Source: Cadophora sp. MPI-SDFR-AT-0126
Taxonomy: Eukaryota; Ascomycota; Leotiomycetes; Helotiales; Ploettnerulaceae
NCBI GenBank assembly: GCA_020747065.1
Contig: JAGMVK010000022.1
Coordinates: 186,001 to 250,000 of the forward strand
Length of the DNA: 64,000 bases
Reading direction: 5' to 3'
The position numbers and the translations under genes are program-made. Below the pieces are notes generated by a model. The model had not been told where the DNA came from and ran no database searches. It was given only the letters and a program-made list of their open reading frames with translations. Shown one piece after another: positions 33,901 to 46,083 of the stretch. How positions within the stretch are numbered: position 1 is the first letter of the stretch; every line of letters begins with the position of its first letter.

Positions 33901-34521
33901 AAGCATTTCCAGACAACAATTTCTCCAAATACTGTGCCAGCAGCCACAAGGACCTGAGAGTGGGATTCCCAAACCAGATCTGCGGAGTACAAGATGGATC
34001 TGGAAGGAGATGATAGAGTCTCTACCTTAAACTCGTCGCTTATTTTGGCATGCGTGGCTCGAAGAACAGTATTGTGAGCAGTGACAAGGGCGCAGACATC
34101 ATCATGATGTGGAGAAATCGCAACATCGAGAATCCAGTCAGAAACAGTAATGACTGAGGACATGATGCAGCTAGTATGCTGAAGGAGAACACCCTCAAAA
34201 TCCTTTCTTTCCAGTAGAACCAGAGAAGATCCGCCCCAAATGACGGTTTGAAGAGCATTCCTACCATTGTTATTTTCTCGGATAGCAAGACCATGGATGG
34301 TTTGGCCATCGAATATTTCGCAAATTGACAGAAGTTTGTTCGTCACTGCGTCGAAAGCCTTCAAGAAGGATCCTTCGCCGGCCAGTATGACCGTGGACCC
34401 TGAATCCGTAATGTAAATTCCAAGGGCTGTGACTGCATTTAGAATATGATCATGCTGGGAAATGTAAGCTGTGTTGGGGTAGAAATATCGGATTCCGTGA
34501 GAAGCTCACCCTGAACGCCAT
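30903..34521 (-). CDS. rtt10: WD-repeat protein WDR6/Rtt10 (tRNA 2'-O-methylation cofactor)
   Basis: The main exon, 34454-30903, is preceded by a 12-nt first exon at 34521-34510 (ATG GCG TTC AGG) through a 55-nt GTGAGC...CCCAG intron. The 1187-aa product starts MAFRHDHILNAVTALGI, which agrees with the [RH]-H-[ED]-H-I-L start of this family, and this decides the start. WD repeats run through the whole protein, for example TGHEGSIFGVDISPP with SCSDDRTIRIWDLSS, a repeat with GHASRIWSVKFL, GGADGKISMY, and near the C-terminus ATGGDDNAIAVSV and TSGNDQRVKNWQV. Family knowledge: yeast Rtt10/Trm734 and human WDR6 partner the methyltransferase Trm7/FTSJ1 to modify position 34 of anticodon loops. The size matches (yeast ~1000, human ~1120 aa). 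It is divergent from the hydrolase at 35414. Confidence 0.85.
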
Positions 34522-35413
34522 TGGCTAAGCCAGATTTTGATAAAGAGCAAGTAGACTTTTTTCTTTCGTACTAATTAATCGAAAAAGAAAACGATGATCC
34601 TGAGAAGCCCAATGGCAAGTATGATTTCTACTATCGATTAAGAAGGAAGGCCACAATGTCTCAAAGCGTTTTCTTGATGTGTCGTGACGTAGGAGTTCAT
34701 GCCGATGGATACGTATCGACGCAATACATAGAAGTGAAGAAGTGATTCGATCTGATACACTGTCTAATAGTGACTTGAAAACAGAAGTGTCGGATGCCTT
34801 CATTAGCTTTGCTTGTATGTGATTGAGGATGGATCGAGAGAAAATCTCGCTTGCCATTTCTAGCGTTGATTCGGTAGAACTCCGGTATGATAGGTGTGCC
34901 ACCTGCGTAACCAGCATCCCTGATTATGCACTATTTATGCTGGGACGCATTGCTTTGCTGTGCCAATGGAACCGAGGCCGACAGCTGACACATGAAAGGC
35001 CATCGTCAGGAAGGACGCGAAACAACAGGCAACACCATATCAGATGTCAAATAGGATGCGCCTAATCTTGGAAATCCCAACCATTCTTACAAGGGCTACG
35101 ATATTTGACTACTTATCGCACGCGCATGTGACCATCCTACTTTTCGGCATCTCCATCTCCTAGGGTAATCAATATCATACAAAGATTCCTTTACCAAAGT
35201 TCCTGCTTTCCACCAGATCTTCACCGACTGCCGAAAAACTGTTGGGAAACCAACCCCCTCTTGTCTATCTTCCCATGCTATGCCACGTATCCACACGCCA
35301 TTCATCGTCGTGAAAGACGGCCCATCGCAGTTCAAAAGCAGTTTCTGCGAAAACGTCTTCAATCTGGCGACCTCCAACATCTCCTTACCTCCCGTCGACC
35401 TACCGAAGCCACC
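34522..35413. promoter_or_regulatory. Divergent promoter, WDR6 / membrane hydrolase
   Basis: About 0.9 kb separates the two start codons. The region is expected to drive both genes. No distinct operator or repeat is visible. Confidence 0.35.
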
Positions 35414-37104
35414 ATGATTGGAACTTCGAGGGCGGAATATATCTTCATACGATTCTGTATCACAGGCTTGCACTACCTAGCACCGCTCTGTCTGCTCTAT
35501 TGCGCCCTCGTTATTACGGTCTATGGCTTGAAGACCGCAATTACATCTCCAGTCCCTCTCATCATTGAGAGCATCGCAGTTGCAGAATCGCTATTCTTCC
35601 TCTGTGTCTATCTGCCATATAGATTCCGTCTTCAACGCGAAGCAATACACCCACCTGCGCCGACACGCGACGAGAGAAAGAAACTCTTTGCTCTTTGTAA
35701 TGACAACATTGCAGATCCTAAAGCATACCTCCAGAAATGGTTTCTTGGAGCGGACTTGGAAGAAATAAAACGGGAGAATCTAAAAGAGTTTCTGCTTTGG
35801 GCATTTTTCAATCGTGGCGGACCACCTGGCGATGATGATGAGGAGCTGGAAGAATATGTTGATACTATGGAAATACTGCTTGGGAAGCCAATAGAGGAGG
35901 GAAGAGGAAAGGCTGAGTGCTTGCGCTTGACTCTCGATAGAGTTGATATGCTGCACAGGAGCCTGGTTTGGTATTGTGTAAGTCACCCGCCTCAAAATGT
36001 AACAGCGGCAGCTAATATGTAAAGTGTGTTGGATTCGTTGACTTCCTAACTTATATGAAGCTGCTCTATCATGGGTTTCATTTCCATCGTACAAACTTGT
36101 CTCGCCTCTTCACCCTCTTTCCTTTTCGACCACAAACTCTCTTCACGAAATACCGATCTCCTGCAAAGCATACAACATACTGGTATCGACCACACACCTC
36201 GAAGACAAAGCTCCCTGTTGTGTTCATACACGGCATTGGGATCGGCCTGTATCCGTACACCAACTTTTTAAGCGAGCTGAATTCGACTGCTGGCCTAGAA
36301 TCGGCAGATCTAGATGAGCAAGTAGGGATCATTGCGATCGAAATCATGCCAGTTTCTTTCAGAATTACTCATTCTGCTCTGGGTCGTGCAGAGATGTGCG
36401 CAGAGATTGAACAGATACTTCAGCAACACCTCCAACCAGGGCAGAAGTGTGTACTGGTAACTCACTCATACGGATCAGTAATTACAACCCACCTTCTAAA
36501 ACAGCCCTCAACTGCGGTGTTGATCGGTCCGGTGGTTTTGATAGACCCTGTCTCGATCCTCCTGCATCTGCCAGATGTAGCGTACAATTTCACGCGAAGG
36601 CAGCCGAAGAGAGCAAATGAGCACCAGCTATACTATTTCGCGAGCATGGACATGTGTGTCAGCCATACTCTCAGTCGCCACTTTTTCTGGAACGAAAATG
36701 TCTTGTGGAAGGAGGACATGAAAGGGAGGCGCGTGACAGTAAGCCTTGGTGGGAGAGACTTGATTGTCAACACTGAGGCAGTTGGCCGATACCTGAGCGA
36801 AGGCCCAAAACTCACGAATGGCCACACAAATGGTATTGGAAACGGGACTGCAACTGGGCTTCTGGTAGATTTCGAAGGCAGAGACGATAATGAGCAAGCA
36901 GACAAGACGGAAGATGCGGAAGCGGATCCCGAGATTGAACACGAAGAAGAAATTCTTGAAGAAGAGTGGAAAAGTCGTTCATGGAAAGGCGCTGGCATCG
37001 ATGTACTATGGTTCAAGGACTTGGACCATGCCCAAGTATTCGACAAAGCAGCCACGAGACGGAGAGTCATAGACGCTATCACGACTTACAGTCAGAATGA
37101 ATGA
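35414..37104 (+). CDS. Membrane-anchored alpha/beta hydrolase
   Basis: Exons 35414-35977 and 36025-37104 (47-nt intron GTAAGT...AAAG, phase 0) give 547 aa. The start MIGTSRAEYIF sits in a good context (CCACCATG). Two hydrophobic segments at about residues 13-38 and 44-62 (LHYLAPLCLLYCALVITVYG; PLIIESIAVAESLFFLCVYL) anchor the N-terminus. The hydrolase domain begins near 250: VVFIHGIGIG (oxyanion HG at 257-258), nucleophile motif THSYGS with Ser336, and a C-terminal DLDHAQVF that probably supplies the histidine. An acidic Glu/Asp-rich insertion (DDNEQADKTEDAEADPEIE) precedes the last segment. The family is widespread in moulds but functionally undefined; lipid or ester hydrolysis at a membrane is an inference. 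The gene is convergent with the quinone oxidoreductase. Confidence 0.78.
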
Positions 37105-37453
37105 ACGAGATGATGAACGAGATGAGAATTCTTCCGGCGTCTGGGTGGAGCTATGGAGTGGGTTGGCAATTTTGGCATTCTATGAATTTGATGGACCACG
37201 TTGAATGGTTCTCAAGAGACCTGTAATTTTCGATTCCATGGGAAATACCATGTACAAATAATAGACTGAGTTAGCTTGATACTTCGGTATACATAAAATA
37301 CACTGTCCACGCTAAGCATATTGTACCGCGTTGAAAAGCCTGGTGGAGATACTTCAAGAGCATTGTGAATCGATCTTCGACCTCCTTCAAAATCCAAATG
37401 TGAGCCCTGACCCTGCCCCTACAAAATAAGCAAAAATATAGTTTCACCATAAC
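37105..37453. terminator. Convergent 3' flank, hydrolase / oxidoreductase
   Basis: These 349 bp separate the stop codons of two convergent genes and must contain both polyadenylation regions. Nothing else is seen. Confidence 0.35.
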
Positions 37454-38813
37454 TCAAAGCTTTGGTCGATTTTCATGCTCCAGCACAATCACCGCTTTCC
37501 CCCAAACTTTCCTTCCTTCAAGATCTTTCATTGCTCGAACTACACTTTCCAAGCCTCTGTACTCTTTAGCATATACTGTCGGCCTAAGCCTCCCACTATC
37601 CCATAGACCCTTCAATGCTTGCCATATCTGCGCTGTCTCTGCCGGATCAATACGATCTGTTTCGCCATACCGCTGTAGGGAAACAGAAGGTCAGCGGGCA
37701 TTTCACTCTCTTACGGCTTGAGACTTCAAAGAGCGTGACTTCGGAACAACAAGTGGGAAAAGGGTTGAGGTGCAATCGGTCAGAGAATTGACAATAGAGG
37801 GACAGGAGAGAAGTCTCACGTATCCAATAACCTGCGCCTGTCTCAACAACACCCTATTCATAGCAATCCTCTCCAGCCTCCCCTCCGTCCCAGCAAACCC
37901 CACAACCAGAATTCTTCCCCTCTGCCTCAAACACTTCAGACTCAAATCCACTAGTCCCACTGGATCAAAAACAACATCCACGCCTTTCCCCTTAGTAATC
38001 TCCATAACCTCATCGACCCATCCAGCCGAAGAGTAATTCACACATTCGTCCGCGCCGAATCTCTTCGCTATAGCGAGTTTTGCAGATGAAGACGCAGTGG
38101 CTATTACACGCGCCCCGACAGCCTTAGCGATCTGTACGGCCATGAGACCGAGACCGCCTGCTGCGGCGTGAATGAGGACTGTCTCGCCTTTCTGCAGTCG
38201 GCCGCGGAGAAGCAGAGCGCCATAGCTCACGGGTGCTGTGGCTGCGAGGCCGGCTGCTTCGGTGAATGTCCAGGAGTTGGGGATGAGGTGGAGAGAAGAG
38301 GGTTTGACGCTGATTTGGGAGGCGTAGGAGCCGATTGAGCCGCCGAATACGCGGGAGCCTGGCTTGAATTTGGATTGGGAGGACGAGGGCGTGGAGAGGA
38401 TGGTGCCAGCGAATTCGAGGCCAAGGATGAAAGGGGGAGTGACTAGCGAGCGGTTGTTTTGGTGTTTACCACGGGCCTTGAGTTTGTGAGCAGAGCTTTG
38501 GAAGGTGTGTAAAGGCACGAATGTCCGAACGCTTGTTCGGACACCGAAAATAGTCGGGCATTGGACATAGATAAACGTTGACATCCAGTAAGCCGAAGCC
38601 ACTGAATGAACTTACATATAAAAGATCAACAAAGTTTACCCCAGCTGCTTCTATCTGGACGAGAATTTCGCCATCCTTCACCTCAGCATCTGGTACTTCT
38701 GATATCTTGAGGTCTTCGATTTTCTTGTAAGTTTTTCGTTAGCATGGTTTTACAACTAAGTTGGAAAAGGAGTGACTCACATCAACGAATGCGTCAATGC
38801 GTATTGCCTTCAT
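37454..38813 (-). CDS. NADPH:quinone oxidoreductase, MDR superfamily
   Basis: Four exons (38813-38781, 38723-38616, 38476-37820, 37672-37454), all meeting at phase 0, give 338 aa. The start MKAIRIDAFVD is typical. Residues ~30-47 (GEILVQIEAAGVNFVDLLY) and 48-75 (ARGKHQNNR, PPFILGLEFAG) are the substrate-side fold of the zinc-free quinone reductase branch. The cofactor motif AAGGLG at 152-157 lies in a Rossmann fold (GETVLIHAAAGGLG, MAVQIAKAVGARVIATASS). The structural zinc cysteines of alcohol dehydrogenases are absent. The C-terminus has RLRPTVYAKEYRGLESVVRA and the usual VWGKAVI. Reaction: two-electron reduction of quinones or enone substrates with NADPH, probably cytosolic. Exon 1 of only 11 codons is unusual but supported by phase. 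The gene is divergent from Spt5. Confidence 0.87.
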
Positions 38814-39487
38814 GACTGCTGGGCTTGTGATAAAGAAGTATGCAATGATGAAGTGTTTGAGAGCCCTATTTGGAAAGTGAGGGGGTTTGATGGAGCGCTT
38901 CGGCCCGAGGCAAGGAAAGCGCTTCTTTTTAGGGCGGACTGTCAACAACACGACTAGATGCTCTTGGGATAGACGATGATGATCAATGAGAGATCAATAG
39001 GAAGCATTGCCTACTAGAGCTATACATCTCAAAGACTCAAACTAACAGGCCAAGGAGAGCGTCAGAATTGAGAGCCAAAAGAATCAACCAACCATTCGTG
39101 AATAATGCAAGATTTAACATTTCGAGAGAAGCCAGATGGCCTCATATAACGAAGAGAAATGTGAGATAAAATACTTTACAACTTCACCTTGGAATCACCG
39201 GTCTTACTTGTTCTTTGAGGTGAAGTCCAGACCTCCACTATTTCTGTCCCACATTGGATTAGCGTAAACTTTAGTGTGAGGCTGCGTCCCAAAAACCACG
39301 AGGAAGCTCGCTTGAAGGGACAAAGCATTCCCATCTCCACAACCCATCTCAGTCAATTCTACGTCGCTGACAGTAATTTACTCGAATCGACCGATCGCCC
39401 ATGGCTGCCTAAACTTGCTCGACTACAAATACTCTCGACTTCCTCAGAAACCTTACTCCATTCCTTTCAACAGTCTCAATCAACACC
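38814..39487. promoter_or_regulatory. Divergent promoter, oxidoreductase / Spt5
   Basis: This 674-bp spacer should contain both promoters. The last ~60 bases before the Spt5 ATG are pyrimidine-rich (CTTACTCCATTCC) as is common near fungal start sites. Confidence 0.35.
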
Positions 39488-42400
39488 ATGTCTCTACAAA
39501 ACACGCATTTTGAGGACAGCGAAGACGAGGACGACTTCAATCCCCAGCAAGCAGATATTTCGGACAACGAAGATGCAGGCGGTTCTGACCAAGATGACGA
39601 CGCCGGCGCACAGATACGGAATGAAGCATCCAAGCGCTTTACTAACGTGGACGATGGCTCGGATGATGAGCAGCCTGCGCCGTTAAGGAGGAGATCTTCT
39701 GCAGACCCAAATGACGGTGAAGCGGACGAGGATGATGAAGATGCAGAGGGTCCAGGAGAGGATATAAACGCGGGCGCAGAGGACGATGATGAGGAAGATG
39801 AAGACGACGAGGAAGAGGAAATTACAGTTTGTTACCTGTCACACTCCTGAAGGAGTGTACTGACATAATTTCAGGGCCACCGCAGGAAACGCCGTCGCGA
39901 ACGCCGTAATCAGTTCCTCGATGTCGAAGCCGAGGTTGATGAAGATGAAGACGACATTGACGATGATGAGGATGAACTCAATGAAATCAAGGACAACTTC
40001 ATTGCCGATACCCATCCTGATGATCTCGCAGACCTCCCTGCTGGTGGAGAGTTTGACGACAAGAGACATCGCGAGCTCGACCGTAGGCGTGAGATGGAGG
40101 CAAGTCTGGATGCTGAAAAACAAGCCGAGATCCTGCGACAAAGATATGCCAATAAGAACAGGTCTGGCAGAGGTGCTGGAGATTCTGCCGTCGTGCCCAG
40201 ACGTTTGTTACTTCCCAGTGTTGACGACCCGAGTATCTATGCTGTGCGCTGTAAGGAGGGAAAGGAACGAGAGGCTGTTTTCTCCATCAGTAAGTGGTCA
40301 CGAAGCTCCAGCTCATGACAGTGCTGACCTTGAACAGTGAAGCGTGTGGAGGAAAGAACCGGAACTCGCGACGAGCTTGCGATCACTTGCGCATTCGAAC
40401 GAGGTGGTACACATTCAACGATGAAGGGGTTCATTTACGTGGAGGCTCAGCGTCAAGCGGACATTTTGACTGCCTTGGATGGAGTGATGAATGTGTATCC
40501 TCGAACAAAGATGATGCTGGTGGAGATCAAGGAGATGCCAGACTTGCTCAGAGTCACCAAGACACCATCTTTAGAGCCAGGAGCCTATGTCCGACTTAGA
40601 CGTCCTGCGAAATACGCAGGGGATCTTGCTCAGGTCATTGATGTAACAGATACGGGATTGGAAGTCCGAGTCAGATATGTACCGCGCCTGGATTATGGTC
40701 TTCACGAGGATTTAAACGCTCCCCAGGACTTAGGCGGTAAGAGGAAAAGAGCTGCCGCTGGACCTAGGCCACCGCAGAGACTGTTTAGTGAAGTTGAGGC
40801 AAAGAAGCGACACGCCAAGTATTTACAGGGACGATCAGATACGAAAATTTGGAACTATCTTGGGGACGACTACGTCAATGGATACTGCGAAAAGGAGGTC
40901 AAGATCCAGACTTTGATCACCAAAGATGTTAATCCGACTCTAGAAGAGGTTACGAGATTTGCCTCGGGTGCTGAGGATGGAACGGAGAACTTGGATCTTA
41001 ATGCACTCGCGGCTAGTTTGAAAGCCAGTACCGCAAATGCATCCTATCTGCCTGGAGATGTGATCGAGGTTTACGAGGGAGAACAGAAGGGTGTTGTAGG
41101 AAAGGCAGTCTCGGTTCAGGGTGATATCGTTACGCTGGCTGTTCAGGAAGGCGATCTCAGGGGCCAGACAATCGAAGTGCCCGTGAAGGGGCTTCGAAAG
41201 CGATTCAAGGAGGGTGATCACGTTAAGGTCATTGGTGGAAGTCGATTCCGAGACGAAGTGGGCATGGTCGTCAAGATTTCAGAGGATCGCGTAACTCTTT
41301 TGACCGATCAGAGCAATACTGAAGTCACAGTCTTCAGCAAAGATCTCCGAGAAGCCAGTGACTCGGGTGGTGGAGGATCGCTGGGCCAGTATGAGCTCTG
41401 GGATTTGGTTCAGCTCGATCCATCCACAGTTGCTTGTGTTGTGAAAGTGGATCGAGAGTCGCTAGTTGTTCTCGACCAAAACAACCAAACCAGAACGGTT
41501 CTGCCATCTCAAATATCGAACAAGCTCGAAAAGCGGAAACACGCTGTAGCGACTGATCGAAATGGTTCCGAAATTCGCGCTGATGATGGAGTGAAAGAGT
41601 ATGGTGGAGAGGGAAGATCTGGCAAGATCCTTCACATCCACCGCGCTTATCTTTTCTTGAGAAACACATCGCAGAGTGAGAATGCTGGTGTTTTCGTTAC
41701 TCGAACTACCAGCGTCGCCACAGTAGCCGCCAAGGGTGGACGGCTTGTCACATCCTCCACAGCACCGGATCTCAACTCCATGAACCCTGCTTTGAAGCGA
41801 AATCCTGGAGGACAAACGGACATGCCTCCGCCAAAATCATTTGGCCGAGATCGTTCCATTGGTCAGACTGTTACAATACGGAAGGGTCCTTATAAGGGCT
41901 TGCTCGGTATTGTCAAAGAAACAACTGACACCAATGCACGTGTCGAACTTCACACGAAGAGTAAGACAGTGAATGTACCCAAGGACGCTTTGGGCTTCAA
42001 GGATCGCGTCACAGGACAGTCCATCGACTTGAATTCAAGGGGTGGTCATGGTGGTGGTAGAGGTGGCTTTACTCCTCGCGGAGGTTCAGGCAGAGGGGGT
42101 TTGGGTGGTTCCACTCCAGGTGGTGGTTGGGATGGTGGTCGTACCCCAATGGCAACTGGTGGAAATGAGCGAACCCCAGCTTGGGGTACTGCTAGAAGTA
42201 AGTCAATGATTCTTTAATTTCTTGAAACACAAGCTAACGGTCATAGCACCTGCTGCAGCAAATGGTGGAAGAACACCGGCCTGGAAGTCTGGTGGTGATG
42301 GAGGCCGAACACCAGCTTGGGCTGATGGGTCACGAACAGTGAACCCCTACGATGGAAACCGTACTGCGTATGGGGGTGGCAACCGCACTCCCGCCTGGTC

Positions 42401-42863
42401 TTCAGGAGCAAAGACACCTGCATACGGTCTTCAAGACGGATTCTCATCTGGATCGAAGACTCCCGGATATGGCGGTAGTGGAGGCGACGCCTGGGGTTCT
42501 AAGACTCCTGCATACCAACCCTCAACGTCTAACACCAACGACGGCTGGTCGAATCCTCCTGCAAGCAATAGCTGGAACAGCGGGTTCGATGCTCCAACTC
42601 CCGGCGCCCACCTCTCTGCTCCAACACCTGGGGGATTGAACGCCCCTACGCCAGGCGCGTACTCAGCCCCTACACCTGGACCCTACAACGCACCCACACC
42701 AGCTCCCTACAGCGCTCCTACACCAGCAGCTTGGGGAGCGCCAACTCCAGCCATGGATGCTCCAACGCCAGGCTACTATTCAGCACCTACACCAGGTGCA
42801 CATGGCGTGCCAGAAACTCCAGCGGCCAATTGGCAAGATGATGGACCTCGCTATGTTGATTAG
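39488..42863 (+). CDS. spt5: Transcription elongation factor Spt5
   Basis: Exons 39488-39826, 39875-40289, 40338-42197 and 42247-42863 (introns of 48-49 nt, all phase-consistent) give 1076 aa. Residues 1-~215 are acidic ([21 protein letters not shown]) with a basic patch [11 protein letters not shown]. The NGN domain spans about 232-325 ([46 protein letters not shown]), where Spt4 and the polymerase clamp bind. KOW domains follow: [60 protein letters not shown], and [20 protein letters not shown] near residue 720. The C-terminal region has [12 protein letters not shown] units and then about nine APTPG/APTPA units, the CDK9/Bur1-phosphorylated repeat. The first intron starts GTTTGT, a weak donor. 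The protein is nuclear and works with Spt4 to keep RNA polymerase II processive and to recruit capping and splicing factors. Confidence 0.95.
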
Positions 42864-43672
42864 GAATCCTTGGATGAGTTGGGGTGAGCATTTGCATGGC
42901 TAGATAATGAAATATTTGACTAGGCGTGGAGATTGGAGAGAGGCACTTTCTTTTCACCTTTCTTGTTTTAACAGAAAGAATGGAACAAAACAGTAAGCTG
43001 GTGAGGTGTAAGAGGAAAACCAATCGAAATGGCAAAATGGTATGCATTTTTCGCGGCAAGCAAGGCATGAGCGCGTTGATTTAGAATGGCGCTTGGGCAA
43101 ATGAAATACCAAATTTGTACCAACCATGAACCTCTGTTTACATCCAATCTTTCTGTCATGAAGGTCCGGACAGCTTCTCTGTTAATATTGAATATCAGTG
43201 ACGCCCACGCCCCTTCAAGTTTTATTTCAGCAAAAGAATTTTGTTTGATTATCTACATGTGATGCTGAACTCGATGGGTTGGTCTATGTCGCTTAAATCA
43301 TTCAGAATCTTGTTGACGGCTGGGTAGCAAGTGAGACTTTTAGTTGATGAGTGAAGATTTTATTCTTTTCAATTGAATGTTTTGAATGTAACCTCGTCTA
43401 CAAGTGTGTGGTTGATCCATCCCGCGGTGGACTCTAGTGTCTATATCCTTCTTCTAGACTGTACGTATACAAAAAAAGAAATGCCTTTTAGGTTCCCTTT
43501 GAAACCTTCCCGTATGATATCCCTCTCATCGTCTTACAATACCTCGAACGCCATCTGAATGCCGTTCACTCGTTCCCATTTCCCACTGTTTCAATCCGGT
43601 CCGTCCGTCCTATGCTACCTACCATTCGTCGATTCAATTCTTCGCTGCCAGTTAAAAACATCGGCGATTATC
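42864..43672. terminator. Convergent 3' flank, Spt5 / DUF1769 gene
   Basis: These 809 bp separate two convergent stop codons. Small frames occur but none is convincing. Both polyadenylation regions should lie here. Confidence 0.35.
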
Positions 43673-45182
43673 TCAATCAACATCATCCTCGCTCGTCTCC
43701 GGCAACTTCCCTTCCCCTTCCTTCCCCTCCTCCTTCCCCGCCTCCTCCCCATCAACAACACCCTTCGCCTTTCCCCCACCATCAAACGGCTTCCCGGCCT
43801 CAACACCCTCCTTCACATTCCCGTCCTCGTCGACATCCTCTTTGAGGTACAGCGTGAAGAGGACGACGAAGAGGACGGTGTCGGTAGCGCGGTTCTTGAG
43901 CGTGTATCTTAGGCTGTGTGAGCGCTTTTGCGTTTTCCTGGGACAAACATAAATTTCATTGGTTGGTTGGATGAGCGCGGTGGGATTGATGGTTTCGAAT
44001 TGGGGGGAGGGGGAATTTTTTTTTTCAGGATGGATAGGTGACTTCGCTAGAAGAGGGGGAGAGGGGAGAAAGGAGACAGAGTGTTAGGAGGGCATGAATA
44101 GGGACATAAGGGAAGGGGACAAGCGGGGTAGAGTGTTGAGGAGAGAGGTTGAATACGGAGGGGATGAAGTAGAGAGATAGAAGGGATGTTTGCTTACCTC
44201 AGTCCTTGACCGTCCCAATAACTCATGATAGGTAATGTGAAGCCTGGGAGTCTCAATGCGAACTCTGTAATCGTCATTAGCATCATTTTTTCATTGAATA
44301 TCAATAAAACCCGTCCTCTCACTTGAGTACCAAAATACTTCCACAGTAAAGCTAGGGAGAAATAAACGAAACAGCGAGAGAGAAAGAGGAGGAACCCACC
44401 ATTGAAATCCAAATACGGATTATAAAAATCACACCCATAAACCCTCCCCTCCTCCCACTCCCAATCCTTCCTCCTCTCCTCCACCAAAAAGTGTTTCTTC
44501 CGCGCAGCCTCCGTGTCCGGAACGCCCTTGTCCTTCCTAACCTCCAACCCCTCCTCATCACCACCCTCCTCAAACACCAATCCCGCTTCATGATGTCCTA
44601 TCCCCTCCTTCACCTCCCCCTCCCCACCATCCCCAACCTTCGGCCCAACATGTAACTTATTAACACTACTCGCCGCCGGCCCATAAAGGTACGGCTGATC
44701 CGCATACACATCTCCATCGAGCCCGGGATCTACAACCCATTTCACAATGCGAAACGCGGTGTTGAACCCAGGCGGTAAGCGGTCGCGGATCGGATGGTCG
44801 AAGTCGTTGCCGAAGACGAGGTCGTCGCCGTTGATGGTGGATTTGGGAGTGAAGCGGAAGGCGATGCTGTATTGGTCGTTGGATTTGCTGTGTTCGGGGA
44901 GGGAGAAGTAAGGGGATGTTGGAGGGGAGCTTGGAGGGAGACCGCGGTAGGACTGGTTGGGAGGTCTTGTGTTAGTATATACTTTGGATTATAGAGTTGG
45001 TAGGGGCAAAGCAGAATGGGTAGCAAAGTGAGAATGCGTACCTGTACCCTAACATTCAAATCCACATTGATGTGCTCTGAATCAATCGTGATCGGTGTGG
45101 ACTGGTTGACGGGCACAATCTTATGCGTCTTGATATCGTACTCTGAGCCTGCAGTTACCTGCAAGACATAGTTATGCGCCAT
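43673..45182 (-). CDS. DUF1769 (UPF0590) family protein
   Basis: Four exons (45182-45042, 44952-44400, 44264-44198, 43907-43673) are phase-consistent and give 331 aa. The start MAHNYVLQVTAGSEYD and the core (SYRGLPPSSPPTSPYFS, INGDDLVFGNDFDHPIRDRL, DPGLDGDVYADQPYLYGP, CDFYNPYLDFNEFALRLPGF, MSYWDGQGLRYTLKNR) match the DUF1769 family of fungal proteins of unknown function. There is no signal peptide or membrane segment. The C-terminus after LFTLYLKEDVDEDGN is Gly/Lys/Glu low complexity, encoded by a purine-rich repeat-like stretch. Intron 3 is 290 nt and intron 2 is 135 nt, longer than most here. A beta-rich lipid- or membrane-contacting fold has been suggested for relatives by pattern, but nothing in the sequence proves a role. 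Confidence 0.85.
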
Positions 45183-46083
45183 GCTTGCCCTCTTCTATCT
45201 CAATCCTCTATCTTCTTCCTGCAGTCCAATATCGGTTCTCCGACGTAATGCGAAGCTTCAATTGCGCCGGTTCGCTGTCGAGTCCTGCGAAATCGGCAGA
45301 GAAGTAAACAATCAGAGCAGGTACCTTCAATGCTGGTCGTGCGGCAGAAATCTTCTAATTCGTTTTTCTAATTTTGTAGTGCTTGAAATACCTTATTTTC
45401 ATATCATTCCAGGGCCTCGAATCGCGGGGTCGAAGATTGTTGAGATCCAGCGTTTCTTCTCGTTGAGTGCAGTGCAGGCTCGTTCCGGTGTAGTGGAGTG
45501 GTGGGTTTTTTTATGTGGGATTTTCCCCGTCATTGAAGGCGGTCAGGTCTGTACGTCACCGATGAATCGCGGAGAACTCGTCACATCCCTGTCACACCTC
45601 AAAAGCTTGAGTTTGCCCTACGACTTTTGACATGTGCCAGTGAATGATAACTGTAGCCACTTAGTGGAGGCTGGAAGGGTTGCTGTAAATGTGTCGTGCA
45701 TGTCAGGAGATTCTGGCACCAGACTGCACCTTGGTTGAAGGTTAGATATTTACTACCTAGGTACTTGCTGTTCTACTTCAACTTTGGTAGCTTACTTAGT
45801 TGTGGGCGAGGAATCATGACCTTCATGGTGTAGCTTCAATATTTCCTCGTATGACTTTACAGGGTAAACAGCAACAGAAATTTAAATGCCCAAAGGTCTC
45901 GAAAAAGGTATAATTAGGTACTTCTTTTACCATGTACAGTAAGACATCCACAGCAATATATACACAAGGCCATCCATATGGATATCAACCTGGTCTTTAA
46001 TTCTCATTTTCCCCTATCTTCTCAGTGCTCACATGTCATCCCGTCCCATTCCAAACCTACCCGCCCATCCAGAGCCTGCTGCA
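45183..46083. other. Intergenic, no gene seen
   Basis: This is the promoter of the DUF1769 gene and the 3' flank of the F-box gene. A 149-residue plus-strand frame at 45181-45630 has no signature and overlaps the promoter. Confidence 0.4.
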
